NCBI GenBank assembly: GCA_004293365.1
Contig: RDYN01000031.1
Coordinates: 1 to 50,752 of the forward strand
Source of the DNA: Oscillatoriales cyanobacterium
GTDB lineage: Bacteria > Cyanobacteriota > Cyanobacteriia > Cyanobacteriales > Microcoleaceae
Direction: 5' to 3'
Length of the DNA stretch: 50,752 nt
Part shown: positions 17,278-26,277 of the stretch, in pieces
Position numbering within the stretch: position 1 is the stretch's first letter
Layout of the letters: the number at the start of each line of letters is the position of its first letter
The notes under the pieces: generated by a model
Seen by the model: only the letters and a program-made list of their open reading frames with translations
What the model was told of the DNA's origin: nothing
The model's database searches: none
Position numbers and translations under genes: made by a program

Positions 17278-18015
17278 GTGCGTTCTTTTTGGTCAGATCC
17301 TTTCTTGTGGATTCACCTTTCTGGGGCGGCTGCACTGCCGATTTTCCTCGGACTGTGCTTGCTCGGACTCGCAGTGGGTTCTCCTATGCTCCCTGTCTGG
17401 TTAGAAGTGTTTTTAGTGGCTGTAGCAGGTATTGCTCCTGTGTTGTGGATGCAATGGTTCCGCCCTTTTTACATTTTTAGTATTTTAGTCGCGGCCGTGA
17501 AACCGCAGAATTTAACTTCTGTGCAGCAGCAGATGCTGACTCGGTTTAAAACTAAATTAAATCAAGGAATCGCTGTTTTTATCGCTGTTTTGCTGGCAGT
17601 AATTTTGTGGCAGCTATATCGATTTGCTCCCCTCGCGGCTTCGGTGGCTCCGTTTCCTCCTTCCAGGCGGTGGGCTGGATTGTTGTTGGCAGCTTCGGCT
17701 TTTTTAGCTAGCAATTTGTTTTTGCAGGTATCTGCTAGTGCGATCGCTGTTTTGCTGACGCCGGAATCAAAATTGGCAGCGACAAAGCCTTATGTTTTAG
17801 AAAAAATTAGGCAGGATTTTACGATCGCACCTTGGCCGTGCGATCGACTTTTGCCGACTTTTGCGGGCGAGACAACTGTCACTCCGGCTGCACCCGCAGA
17901 GTCAATGCCACCAGCAGAAGGCATCAAGAATACGTCATCCAGCAGTACAGTCAACTCAGAACCTGCGGACACCAAGGGCCCTACATCCCTACCCCAACAG
18001 TCGATCGAAAAGTAA
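17278..18015 (+). CDS. Low-complexity-tail membrane protein
   Basis: A 245-residue membrane protein of a cyanobacterial family described as having a low-complexity tail. Four hydrophobic segments are visible at about 12-33 (LSGAAALPIFLGLCLLGLAV), 40-60, 98-118 (GIAVFIAVLLAVILWQLYRF) and 132-158, with a soluble part containing EKIRQDFTIAPWPCDRLLP. The last 60 residues are a Pro/Ala/Ser/Thr tail. It starts at GTG 17278. Location after infB fits what I recall of gene order in related cyanobacteria. Function is unknown. Confidence 0.8.
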   Translation: MRSFWSDPFLWIHLSGAAALPIFLGLCLLGLAVGSPMLPVWLEVFLVAVAGIAPVLWMQWFRPFYIFSILVAAVKPQNLTSVQQQMLTRFKTKLNQGIAVFIAVLLAVILWQLYRFAPLAASVAPFPPSRRWAGLLLAASAFLASNLFLQVSASAIAVLLTPESKLAATKPYVLEKIRQDFTIAPWPCDRLLPTFAGETTVTPAAPAESMPPAEGIKNTSSSSTVNSEPADTKGPTSLPQQSIEK

Positions 18016-18256
18016 AATAAAAAATTAAGAGCGACATAATTGTAGTTTAAGCTACTTTACTTTCGGCCGATGTATGCTGTAAAAAAAATAGGTAATGCTC
18101 CGGCTCAGATAGAGATTATTAATAGTATTAATATTTAATATTTAATCGCAAGTTGTGGATATTTTAGATTGGCTATTTGGAGAGAAGAATCTATAATAGA
18201 GAGAGTCAAGGTAAGCTTTCAATCTTTACAAGGGATTCCAACAGAGGTATAGCAAT

Positions 18257-18481
18257 ATGGCGAATTATCTACCGCTCGCACAAGAACCTCAAGCCGCAGA
18301 GCCGATCGATCTGTGCGAAGATTCTGAAATATGGGGCAGTCTCAAATCTGCGATCGGCGCAAGTTCAGGATTTCAACGCTGGCAGCTAGAACTCAATTTT
18401 GAGAATCAGCAGCAAAATGCCACCATCGACCAGCAGGTGCGCTCCTATCTGCGGGAAACTTTAGAAACTTTGGCTTACTGA
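18257..18481 (+). CDS. Small conserved hypothetical protein
   Basis: A 74-residue soluble protein, MANYLPLAQEPQAAEPIDLC at the start and TIDQQVRSYLRETLETLAY at the end, predicted as a short helical protein. AGAGGTATAGCAAT precedes the ATG and gives a fair ribosome-binding site. Codon use looks like its neighbours. I do not recognise a domain or function. A 30-residue middle part (FQRWQLELNFENQQQ) could form a beta hairpin. Confidence 0.65.
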   Translation: MANYLPLAQEPQAAEPIDLCEDSEIWGSLKSAIGASSGFQRWQLELNFENQQQNATIDQQVRSYLRETLETLAY

Positions 18482-18745
18482 GCCTAGCAAGACCAGAGAT
18501 TGTCATGGTTTGTGAAATTCAACGTCAAATTCCGCCCCTATCCCCTCCAATATGCTGTTGGAGTTAACTCTCAACTTCGGAGTTCAAATTGCAGGGGACA
18601 TTATTTTTGCTACATAAGATTTATCTCAAGCGAACCAGAGTAAAGGGTACGCGCCATGTTGTAGCAAAAGCCAGCGCAACCGGCGTGTCGCCTAATCAAT
18701 GTAGGTTCACATTGCTTTGACATCACCGCCGGGGCTAGAAAATAT
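18482..18745. other. Convergent intergenic region
   Basis: Lies between the ends of the plus-strand small gene and the minus-strand glycosyltransferase. Imperfect inverted sequence near 18554-18590 (CTGTTGGAGTTAACTCTCAAC) may act as a weak terminator. No gene seen. Confidence 0.35.
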
Positions 18746-19873
18746 TTATTTCATGTTCATTTTTTGCAGAATCTGCTCTTTGCGCCTAGCAGCAACTTTT
18801 GGCCAAGTCAACTCCAAAGCTCCCTGGCGGGCGGAGGCTCCCATCTTAGCCCGCAAATCAGGAGAACTAGATAATTTTCGCAATCCCTCCACCCAGGCGT
18901 CAGTATCGTAGGGTTCAAGAATTATGCCGTCAATGCCATCGCGCACAATACCGCCTCCTCCCATCGGCGAAGCAAGAATGGGCAAACCATGACCCATTGC
19001 CTCATAGATGACGAGTGCGCTACCTTCCTCAAGACTGGGAAAGGCAAAAAAGTCAGCTTCGCGATAGGCAGAACTGTAGTCCACAGCATAATCAAAGTGA
19101 ACTACATCTGGACGTTTCAGCAAATCACTGCAACTTTGAGCGATCGCAGGCTCCATTGCGCCAAAAATTGTCAGCTTTCCCTTAATCCCGGCTAGCTCCC
19201 AGGCTCGCAACAGCAGATGAACTCCTTTGCGGACGCAGGCAAAACCCAAGAAAAGGACGTTAACTTCCTCCTGGGGCGGTTTGCGGGATTGATAATTGGG
19301 GAAACGCTCCGGCGACCAACCTTCTGTCGTTAAAAGTAGTTTCTCTTCAGGAACTCCGGCCTCTTGAAACGATTTTGCTACTATCGGACTAGGGCAAAAT
19401 AGAAAATCAACTCCCTTGAGTTTTTCCTTTTCATCCTGAATACTTTTTGGGGTAATGGTGTGTTGAGGTTCCAGTCCCAAGCGAGAGTAAGCATCGTCAA
19501 GGATTCTCTTAGATGCGCCTTGATCGCTATTAACTGCCTCCATAAAAATCGGCTTGCTATGTTTGTGAACGTTCTTGACAATATCAACGGAGAGACCCGG
19601 CCACAAGTAGGCCACATCAAAATCCTTGAGATCTTTGAGAAAACGCTTCTCTGTTTTGATTATGGGAAGACTAGGACTGCGGTAATATAGTTTTCTCAAA
19701 AATGACGGAATTGCTTCAACTACATTGGGGCCACGACACTCGCGATCGCAACTCGGGACAACCATGCGAGCCTTCAGCTCAGGGCCTTGCCATTCTTTGC
19801 ACACTGAAAAAAATACGCCGCTGATTCCTCGGTTGTTGGAATGTATGGGGAATAAGGCAGTCAATTTTAACAT
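18746..19873 (-). CDS. Glycosyltransferase, GT4-like (group 1)
   Basis: A 375-residue GT-B fold glycosyltransferase. The C-terminal sugar-nucleotide part is clear: VLFLGFACVRKGVHLLLRAW, then FFAFPSLEEGSALVIYEAMG with the E-x7-E motif, and GLPILASPMGGGGIVRDG. The N-terminal acceptor domain has LTALFPIHSNNRGISG. ATG 19873 gives a normal start; the frame stays open to a TTG at 19975 with atypical residues. It probably builds an exopolysaccharide, lipopolysaccharide or other surface glycan; donor and acceptor cannot be read. A DegT-type sugar aminotransferase lies 770 bases upstream on the same strand, possibly in the same pathway. Confidence 0.88.
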   Translation of the reverse strand: MLKLTALFPIHSNNRGISGVFFSVCKEWQGPELKARMVVPSCDRECRGPNVVEAIPSFLRKLYYRSPSLPIIKTEKRFLKDLKDFDVAYLWPGLSVDIVKNVHKHSKPIFMEAVNSDQGASKRILDDAYSRLGLEPQHTITPKSIQDEKEKLKGVDFLFCPSPIVAKSFQEAGVPEEKLLLTTEGWSPERFPNYQSRKPPQEEVNVLFLGFACVRKGVHLLLRAWELAGIKGKLTIFGAMEPAIAQSCSDLLKRPDVVHFDYAVDYSSAYREADFFAFPSLEEGSALVIYEAMGHGLPILASPMGGGGIVRDGIDGIILEPYDTDAWVEGLRKLSSSPDLRAKMGASARQGALELTWPKVAARRKEQILQKMNMK

Positions 19874-20262
19874 ATAGCGGTTTTTGGGTTTCTGGAGGTA
19901 TGTAATTAAGTCGTAAAAGCTTGAAAAAACAATGTCTTTGCCTCCCTCATGTTGTTGAGAAGGGCTATAACACAATACGGTTGGGTTAACGCTCTAAGAC
20001 AAATTTAATCTCACGAATTTACGGGAGATACAGGCATTTTTTAGCAGCTAGATTGTTCCGTTCTGAACCGTATTTGGCTATAACATGAATCTTCTCTATT
20101 ACTCAACGGCGTCAGGATAATTAAGTAGGTCAACCTAATTAAATGTAAAAAGCGATATCGCTGTTTTGTTCTCCTGATTGGGAGGTCGCAAGTCAGCCTC
20201 ATTAAGATTCAAATCATTGCTGCATAAGGCTTTCAATTTATTCTTGGTGACAAAAATATCAG

Positions 20263-20416
20263 TAATACCAATTTTTTATGAGGCTGCTCCCGAATCCGAT
20301 CCCCCCTAACCCCCCTGGTGGGAGGGGGGGACAAGATTCCGCTCTTTCGTCCCCCTACAACCAGGGGGATGCGAGGGGGATCGAGATAGGTGCAACGACC
20401 CATTAAATTGGTATAA
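20263..20416. repeat. MITE-like element with terminal inverted repeats
   Basis: TAATACCAATTTTTTATG at the left is mirrored by CATTAAATTGGTATA at the right. Inside, G- and C-rich arms (CCCCCCTAACCCCCC, GGTGGGAGGGGGG, GGGGGATGCGAGGGGGA) can pair. About 150 bp, no coding capacity; a non-autonomous element is likely. Confidence 0.6.
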
Positions 20417-20430
20417 CCCCCCTTTTTTAC

Positions 20431-20471
20431 CAAAAGTCCAGGAGAGTCCGCTGTCGGCTCTCCGACTTTTG
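20431..20471 (-). terminator. Hairpin between DegT gene and glycosyltransferase gene
   Basis: CAAAAGTC (20431-20438) pairs with GACTTTTG (20464-20471), with inner GGAGAG/CTCTCC. On the minus strand it is followed by GTAAAAAAGG, so it lacks a T-run there and termination is uncertain. Confidence 0.4.
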
Positions 20472-20644
20472 TAAGTGCTGCGGGGTTCGGGGTATTGGGT
20501 TGTTTTAGGTAGGTTTAGATACTAATCACCAATTACCAAGAAAGCTAATCATTTCGATGCAACCTGATTTGAGATGAGGAGTGAAGAATCAGGAGTAGGA
20601 TGATTAACTCTCAAGGATCGAAGCAATCATCCTATTTCTGGAAT

Positions 20645-21853
20645 TTAGGCTGCTGTTGCCACTATACGATCCTGAGTTTTGCCGATCGCCAAACACTTTT
20701 TAACACCAGCAATTACATCTTCAACATCTGCATCGGTTAATTTTGCCGAAATTGGCAAGCTAATTGTTTGCATTCCGATGTTGTGAGCATTCGGATAGTC
20801 TTGTGGCTGCCATCCAAACATTTCTTGATACACAGGATGTTCGGCCAGACTCATGTAATGTACGCCGACACCGATATTTTCAGCATTAATAGCGTTGAGA
20901 AAATCGTCGCGGCTGATTCCTGCTTTGGCTTCATCTACCAGAATGGTGTACAGGTGATAACCGTGAATTGTATCTGGTTCGGGGTTGGCGGGCAAAGTAA
21001 TCGGCAGATCCGCAAATGCTTCGTTGTAGCGCTGCCAAATTTGCTCCCGGCGCTGCCAATAGGGGGCGACTTGTTTGAGTTGATGAATGCCGATCGCAGC
21101 TTGCAGATCCATCATATTGTATTTAAAACCGACTTCCACCACTTGGTAGTGCTTGTAACCCGAGTCGCCAAAGCGCTTCCAAGCATCTTTGCTCATACCG
21201 TGCAGCGCTAAAATTTTCAGCCTGTCAGCGTCTTCTTGAGCGCGAGCCAGAATCATGCCTCCTTCGCCCGTAGTGATGTTTTTGGTGACATAAAAGCTGA
21301 AGCATCCGAAGTCGCCAAATGTGCCTGCTTTCTTTCCCTTGTACTCTGTTTCGATCGCGTGAGCGCAGTCTTCAATCAACTTCAAATTGTGACGGCTAGC
21401 AATCGAGCACAGGGCATCCATATCGCAGGGACGACCGGCAAAGTGAACCGGTAAAATTGCCTTAGTTCTGGGAGTTATTTTAGCTTCGACTTGAGCCGGG
21501 TCAATATTCATTGTCACCGGATCGACATCTGCCAGTACCGGTGTGGCTCCGGCGTGGACGATCGCATTAACTGTAGCGCAAAAAGTCATCGGAGTAGTAA
21601 TAACTTCATCCCCGGGTTTTAACGAAGCAGCGAGGATGCTCAAGTGCAGTGCCGCCGTACAGGAGTTGACTGCGATCGCGTGCTGGGAACCTTTGTAAGC
21701 TTTGAAGTCATTTTCAAAAGTCATGACTTTCGGGCCTGTACCCAACCAACCTGTTTTCATGGTTGACACCACTTCTTGAATTTCAGCATCTTCGATCGCC
21801 GGAGAGCCGAAAACTAAGAAACGGTCTTTTGAACGAATAGGATTGTTGTTCAT
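20645..21853 (-). CDS. DegT/DnrJ/EryC1/StrS family aminotransferase
   Basis: A 402-residue PLP-dependent sugar aminotransferase. The PLP lysine lies in FSFYVTKNITTGEGGM; IAVNSCTAALHLSILA binds the cofactor phosphate; DEVITTPMTFCATVNAI and LIEDCAHAIETEYKGK (PLP-stacking and Asp) are family-typical; NMMDLQAAIGIHQL and the C-terminal VGVHYMSLAEHP complete the fold. These enzymes add an amino group to a keto-sugar nucleotide for surface glycans. It starts at ATG 21853. The downstream glycosyltransferase supports a polysaccharide role; the exact product is unknown. Confidence 0.92.
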   Translation of the reverse strand: MNNNPIRSKDRFLVFGSPAIEDAEIQEVVSTMKTGWLGTGPKVMTFENDFKAYKGSQHAIAVNSCTAALHLSILAASLKPGDEVITTPMTFCATVNAIVHAGATPVLADVDPVTMNIDPAQVEAKITPRTKAILPVHFAGRPCDMDALCSIASRHNLKLIEDCAHAIETEYKGKKAGTFGDFGCFSFYVTKNITTGEGGMILARAQEDADRLKILALHGMSKDAWKRFGDSGYKHYQVVEVGFKYNMMDLQAAIGIHQLKQVAPYWQRREQIWQRYNEAFADLPITLPANPEPDTIHGYHLYTILVDEAKAGISRDDFLNAINAENIGVGVHYMSLAEHPVYQEMFGWQPQDYPNAHNIGMQTISLPISAKLTDADVEDVIAGVKKCLAIGKTQDRIVATAA

Positions 21854-22482
21854 GTTTGTAGTGTTACCAACTAACTAAATAGAGTGAATGGATTGAAAAT
21901 CAACTACGCTGAAACTTTCGATGACCCGGAAGATTTTGATCTTATTTGATTTGAGATGCTGTGAATTAATCCTGTTTCTTAACCTTGTGTTTTTTTAACT
22001 TTTTTAGTCAAGAGTTTTAGGGAATTCGTTGGCTAATAACACCTGTCATACCATGAGCTTAAAAGACGAGCTGTTTTTCTGTAAGCGCCTGACTTTGATA
22101 GGATTCCTCTATCTTAAGCTACCTAATCTCGAATGTCCACCCATTTATATTTCAGTTTGTGAAGGATGTAAAAGGTCTTGCCTGCATTTTTTTGCAAAAA
22201 TTTTTATAAATAAGTATTTATACGGATTTTTTATTAATTTTTTTGTAAGCTATCGAACATTGATACTGGGACTTCTTTTAGAACTTAGCTCTACAGTTTT
22301 AAATGTGAGAAGTGGGAATGACTGATTCTCGTCTGGTTGGGAGCTGGTCAGCAGTTACATTGTTTTAGAGTCGGGTAAAAATCAGGCAAATTTTGCACAA
22401 ATCAAATCTGACTGCGCTGTAATTTATGTAGCTTGAGAAACATTGTGCGATCGCACAAATCAACCCTCCTTGACAAAATGCG
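21854..22482. other. Long AT-rich intergenic region
   Basis: Upstream of the aminotransferase start and downstream of the DUF1400 stop. A plus-strand open frame at 22029-22325 begins with TTG, has no ribosome-binding site and a strongly AT-driven composition; I do not accept it. No repeats comparable to other gaps. Confidence 0.4.
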
Positions 22483-23058
22483 CTACAGTCTAGGCAGGCG
22501 AATTTTGTTCAAAATCTCTTGCAGCCGTTCTGAAGCGCCGCCAAATTGTTCAGACAAAGCTACAAGTTTGCCGTAAGCTTCAACTAAGCGATCGCCCTCA
22601 ACATTAACCTCTGGAGCCGGATAATTCTTCATCGCTTCCAGCAGCGTAATCTCGCTATCATTACTTGCACACAGCACCAAAGCCTCGCGCAAAGCTTCTC
22701 GATTGGCTTTCCCAGAAGGAGTGCGAATTACCTGAGCCACTTCATCAAGAATTATTTCCCCAACTTTACTGTTGAGCGTCCGATCCAACAAGCTTTGACT
22801 TACTTTGACCGGTCTCATCAGACTGCGGCGAACCGCTTCCGGGTCTTTTTTTGCATTTCCCAGCAGCATTTCTAACCCGGGCGACATTTTCCCAGTTTCT
22901 GCAAAAATTTCTAATTCGCTGACTGGTAAAGTCATTCGGATCGCACTGTATTTGAGCACTACCTTTTCGGCAGCCACCGCAGCGCTGCTGTAAAATACAA
23001 TTCCCGCACCTGCTGCTAAAAATAACGTCCACCGCCCTGTAATAAACGATCTGCTCAT
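22483..23058 (-). CDS. DUF1400 domain protein, exported
   Basis: A 191-residue protein starting at ATG 23058. The N terminus is a signal peptide or anchor (FITGRWTLFLAAGAGIVFYSS, cleavage near AAVAA). Then follows the DUF1400 pattern: VVLKYSAIRMTLPVSELEIF, ETGKMSPGLEMLL, VSQSLLDRTLNSKVGEIILD and RTPSGKANREALREALVL. In cyanobacteria DUF1400 is mostly the N-terminal part of alpha/beta hydrolases; here it stands alone with no hydrolase domain after it. A role in the periplasm or lumen is inferred. A ribosome-binding site is weak. Confidence 0.8.
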   Translation of the reverse strand: MSRSFITGRWTLFLAAGAGIVFYSSAAVAAEKVVLKYSAIRMTLPVSELEIFAETGKMSPGLEMLLGNAKKDPEAVRRSLMRPVKVSQSLLDRTLNSKVGEIILDEVAQVIRTPSGKANREALREALVLCASNDSEITLLEAMKNYPAPEVNVEGDRLVEAYGKLVALSEQFGGASERLQEILNKIRLPRL

Positions 23059-23130
23059 AGTAAAATATTCCAACTTTTTTGTCTAATTAGACTTTGACAC
23101 ATTTGGCAATCACCCGCTCATAGCAAAATA

Positions 23131-23170
23131 CCCAGCGCCAGCTCTTCTATCAGTGAAGGCTGGCGCTGGG
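23131..23170. terminator. 12-bp perfect hairpin
   Basis: CCCAGCGCCAGC (23131-23142) pairs perfectly with GCTGGCGCTGGG (23159-23170), loop 16 bases. It lies after the DUF3493 gene on the minus strand and before DUF1400. No clear T-run on either side, so it may be a terminator or a cruciform. Confidence 0.5.
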
Positions 23171-23188
23171 CTTAAATTTGTTTTATAT

Positions 23189-23282
23189 ATTTAGGGTCTT
23201 TATGAAAGCTGACCCCAATTGAACGAGTTAGAAGCGGTTTATGATTAGGGTCTTTAAATTTGCTGACCCCAATTGAACCCAC
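23189..23282. repeat. Direct repeat TTAGGGTCTTTA...GCTGACCCCAATTGAAC
   Basis: Two copies start at 23190 and 23245, about 55 bases apart, each with TTAGGGTCTTTA, a short variable part, then GCTGACCCCAATTGAAC. It is in the gap after the DUF3493 stop. Function unknown. Confidence 0.75.
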
Positions 23283-23393
23283 CTTCATATAATGACAGGG
23301 ATCGATCGCAAACCAGGGTTTCGTAATAATTTCTTTATAATTATAACTTTTCCTTGCCTCAGGTATCTTTTTGTGTAGATTTGTAAACCTTTG

Positions 23394-23699
23394 TTACTTC
23401 GACTTCGGCGATCGGGCTTCGGCGCGCTGCTCCAGGCGAAACAAGAACACCATCAGAGCCACGACTCCGACTTGAAGGGCAAAATTGGGTAAAGCAGAGC
23501 CAATTTCTCGCCCCGAGGCAATTTTAGCGAGGAAAACTACGCCGCCGATCAAGCCGGAAGCGCCACAAGCTACGTAGACCAACTGTCGCAGAGGCCGGTA
23601 GGGAGCGGCAATTTCTGCGGTTAAACGCTCGTATTGTTGGCGGCTGAGGTTGCGGGGGTTTTTTGGGGCGGTGCGATCGTCAGAATTTGGAAGTGGCAT
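23394..23699 (-). CDS. DUF3493 protein (LPA1/Rep27-like)
   Basis: A 101-residue membrane protein of the DUF3493 family, named for similarity to plant LPA1 and algal Rep27, which help assemble photosystem II. NLSRQQYERLTAEIAAPYRPLRQ is the conserved cytosolic part, followed by two membrane segments (LVYVACGASGLIGGVVFLAKI and FALQVGVVALMVFLFRLEQ). Start ATG 23699. The bacterial protein is much shorter than LPA1, lacking TPR repeats; a photosystem role is inference. Confidence 0.8.
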   Translation of the reverse strand: MPLPNSDDRTAPKNPRNLSRQQYERLTAEIAAPYRPLRQLVYVACGASGLIGGVVFLAKIASGREIGSALPNFALQVGVVALMVFLFRLEQRAEARSPKSK

Positions 23700-23714
23700 A
23701 GATTTAAGAAATAA

Positions 23715-23885
23715 GTAAATTAGATGGGACGGCGGTTGAAACCGCGTCTACACGAACGAATTCCGGATGGTGCGCGGAATGAAGAAAATAACGCAATAAT
23801 CGTCCAGTATTCAATCTGCGTCGGCGGGTGAGTGTTTGTATAGATGCGGTTTCAACCGCCCGGTTTTCTTTGCCTATAACAAATA
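23715..23885. repeat. Dispersed repeat with GCGGTTGAAACCGC palindromes
   Basis: Contains GGCGGTTGAAACCGCGTCTACA (23731-23752), AAGAAAATAACGCAATAATCG, and the opposite-strand GATGCGGTTTCAACCGCC near 23842. The first half matches 1660-1735. It fills the gap between DUF445 and DUF3493. Confidence 0.75.
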
Positions 23886-23906
23886 TCTCATAACTGCCGC
23901 GATAAA

Positions 23907-25139
23907 TCAACGCTGGAGCAAAAGCACAACTGTTTGCAAACAGCCGACTAAAACACCCAAAATGCCTCCTAAATTGACAATTCCCTGCAACTCGCTTTTG
24001 ACAATTCCCTGAATTGCTAACTCTAAATCTTCGGGAGAAGTGCCTTTTACTCGATCGATAATTACCTGATCGATATTCAAAATCGGGATAGCCTGAGCTA
24101 CAATATTTTCTAAATCTCGCTCCAGATAGCGATCTAACACCAAAGCGAGTTCTTTGCTAACAATTTCTAGCGAAGCGCTCATCACCGCTGAAGTTTGCAA
24201 TCGATTGAGAATCAACCGCGAAATATTTTCCCAGTCAATAGATTTGCTCAACCCGTCAAGTACGTCCGTACCCCGCTCTTGAACGTAGCTGCGAACGCTG
24301 TCGCGCATTGTTTTTCGCAACTGTCTCACCGTCGAAACCGGTAAGTTTTGCATCGACAAATTTTGCAGCCATTCCTGAAGTCGCCCGCGAATTCCCAAAG
24401 AAACAGTTAATTCTGCTAACCGCTGATTTGTGACTTGTCTGTCATCCAGACAAAAAGTCCGCAGCCGAGTTAAAGTGTTACGCAAACCAAACAAATTTGC
24501 TACTACCCAATAGGTGCCGCTGGTTTTTTCTCGAAACCCTTCGTCGATGATTGAAATATTGCGATCGGTCAAAAAGTCAATCAAAGCCTGCCGCAGCACT
24601 TCCGGCGGTATTACTACCTGCAACAGCCAATCAGCCAACTGGCCCGCCTGAGCTTCATTTAACTGAATTTCCAGCAAAACTTGGTCAAAAATTTGATTTA
24701 GCTGAGCTTCTAAAAAATCTTCCCGGCGCGCCAAAACTTTGAGAATTCGCGGCACAGATTCCCCCAGTAAATCTCGCAGAATGTTAGCGAGAATTTTAGC
24801 AGTTCTTTGCTCTGTGTCTGCTTTTACCTGATCCAGTGCCAACTGCAACAGCCAGAGAATTATCGACTGCATCCGCTCGGTTTGGAGGAGGCGGCGCGCT
24901 AAGTTTTGCAGTTCCTGCGGCGTCAGCAGCGAGCCCATAATTGTGTCGGAAATTCGCTTAGCTAAGCGCTCTTGGTTGCGGGGGATCAAGCCGGGAGTGA
25001 AAGGCAACTTCCGCCCTTTGATATAAATAGCTCGATAGGGGCGGAACAGCATTTTGATGGCTATATCGTTGGTGAAATAGCCAATAATTCCTCCCACTAC
25101 AGGTGGGGCCAACAAAAGCCAAATGTCAGACGGATTCAT
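23907..25139 (-). CDS. DUF445 family membrane protein (YheB-like)
   Basis: A 410-residue DUF445 protein. The N-terminal membrane segment and signature are clear: [59 protein letters not shown]. The long middle is amphipathic helical, and the C terminus is a second membrane anchor ([21 protein letters not shown]). Function of the family is unknown, linked in Bacillus to sporulation envelope. I use ATG 25139. Upstream of it there is no Shine-Dalgarno; an ATTCCCAATTCCCC repeat comes to within ten bases. Confidence 0.88.
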   Translation of the reverse strand: MNPSDIWLLLAPPVVGGIIGYFTNDIAIKMLFRPYRAIYIKGRKLPFTPGLIPRNQERLAKRISDTIMGSLLTPQELQNLARRLLQTERMQSIILWLLQLALDQVKADTEQRTAKILANILRDLLGESVPRILKVLARREDFLEAQLNQIFDQVLLEIQLNEAQAGQLADWLLQVVIPPEVLRQALIDFLTDRNISIIDEGFREKTSGTYWVVANLFGLRNTLTRLRTFCLDDRQVTNQRLAELTVSLGIRGRLQEWLQNLSMQNLPVSTVRQLRKTMRDSVRSYVQERGTDVLDGLSKSIDWENISRLILNRLQTSAVMSASLEIVSKELALVLDRYLERDLENIVAQAIPILNIDQVIIDRVKGTSPEDLELAIQGIVKSELQGIVNLGGILGVLVGCLQTVVLLLQR

Positions 25140-25144
25140 CAATT

Positions 25145-25258
25145 ATTGGGGAATTGGGAATAGGGCATGGGGAATTGGGCATAGGGCATAGGGCAAATCG
25201 GCCAAACAGGCCAAACAGGGCATTGGGTAATGGGTAATGGGTAATAGTTAGTGGTTAC
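25145..25258. repeat. Short tandem repeats, left arm of a palindrome
   Basis: GGGAATTGGGAATAGGGCAT, GGCCAAACAGGCCAAACAGG and GGGTAATGGGTAATGGG blocks. The first parts are mirrored at 25460-25518, with an inserted element in between. Confidence 0.85.
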
Positions 25259-25263
25259 TTGTT

Positions 25264-25437
25264 CAATACTTCGGACAGTTTTTTAACGGCCCTGTAAGCC
25301 TTACGTAGTAAGCCATGCCATTTTTTACGCATTTTCTGCAACGAGTGGGCCAAATTCAAACATTGAAAAAATAGTCCAGCATATAGCCAGCAAGGGTTTC
25401 GGAGACTCGATCGCATCTAAAACTGTCCGAAGTATTG
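25264..25437. mobile_element. 174-bp MITE with 19-bp terminal inverted repeats
   Basis: CAATACTTCGGACAGTTTT (25264-25282) is a perfect inverted match to AAAACTGTCCGAAGTATTG (25419-25437). Both ends are flanked by TTGTT (25259-25263 and 25438-25442), a 5-bp target site duplication. There is no open frame of note inside. The parent IS family is not identified. Confidence 0.85.
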
Positions 25438-25454
25438 TTGTTAATGATTTTTTT

Positions 25455-25580
25455 AATAACCAATGCCCTGTTTGGCCTGTTTGGCCAATTCCCCATGCCC
25501 TATTCCCAATTCCCCATGACTAATGACTAATGACTAATGACTAATGACTAATGACTAATGACTAATGACTAATGACTAAT
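25455..25580. repeat. Short tandem repeats reaching the menG stop codon
   Basis: CCCTGTTTGGCCTGTTTGGCC and CCCCATGCCCTATTCCC repeats (mirror of 25145-25240), then ten or so ACTAATG units running into the menG coding sequence on the minus strand. Confidence 0.9.
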
Positions 25581-26277
25581 GACTAATGACTAATACTCCC
25601 ATCATAGCTCCGGCAATGGGATAGTGGGTGGCGGTGGCAAATCCGGCTTGGCGGGCGAGATCGACTTGCTGCGGACCGATCGGGAATTTTTCTAAACTAG
25701 GATTAATGTAGGCATATTCTTGAGTCATGCCAAATTGCTGAGCAACGGGCACTACAAGAGTGTCTAGATAAAACTCTTGAAAGCTCCGCATCAGGGAATT
25801 GCTGGGGCGGTGGAGGTCGAGAATAGCGGCTTTTGCACCGGGTTTGAGGACGCGGTGCAATTCCTGAAGGCTGCGGGGGATGTCCGTCACGTTGCGGAGG
25901 CCGTAACCCATGGTGGCACAGTCGAAGTAATTGTCAGCAAAAGGCAAGTTTAGGGCGTCAGCTTCAACCCAGGAAATGGGACTAGAAGGAGTGAGAAAAG
26001 GTCGATCGCGCTTAGCAGCAACAGCCAATTGTTCGGCGGAAAAATCTACTCCAAATACGCAACCGGTAGGCCCTGCTTGTTTGGCCAGCAGCAATGCTAG
26101 ATCCCCGCTGCCGCAGCACAAGTCTAAACAAGTATTTCCCGGGCCCGCACCGCTCCATTTCACCGCCATTTGCTTCCAAATCCGGTGCTGCCCAAAGCTC
26201 AACCAGTCGTTCAATTGGTTGTAAACTGGTGCAATTCGATTAAATATAGTTTTAATTTCTTCTGAGTTATTAGTCAT
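25576..26277 (-). CDS. menG: Demethylphylloquinone/UbiE-type methyltransferase
   Basis: A 233-residue SAM-dependent methyltransferase of the UbiE/MenG family; in cyanobacteria it does the last methylation of phylloquinone, the photosystem I cofactor. IFNRIAPVYNQLNDWLSFGQHRIWK, LDLCCGSGDLALLLA (SAM loop), DALNLPFADNYFDCATMGYG and GLRNVTDIPRSLQELHRVLKPG are the family motifs. Length is normal. Both edges lie in repeats: the ATG at 26277 is inside an AAATAAC array (the unit reads AAATGAC), with no Shine-Dalgarno, and the last codons (V-I-S-H-stop) come from a TTAGTCA array. Confidence 0.93.
   Translation of the reverse strand: MTNNSEEIKTIFNRIAPVYNQLNDWLSFGQHRIWKQMAVKWSGAGPGNTCLDLCCGSGDLALLLAKQAGPTGCVFGVDFSAEQLAVAAKRDRPFLTPSSPISWVEADALNLPFADNYFDCATMGYGLRNVTDIPRSLQELHRVLKPGAKAAILDLHRPSNSLMRSFQEFYLDTLVVPVAQQFGMTQEYAYINPSLEKFPIGPQQVDLARQAGFATATHYPIAGAMMGVLVISH

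Noticed and set aside
22029..22325. 98-codon AT-rich frame
   Set aside because: TTG start, no ribosome-binding site, hydrophobic content follows T-rich DNA.
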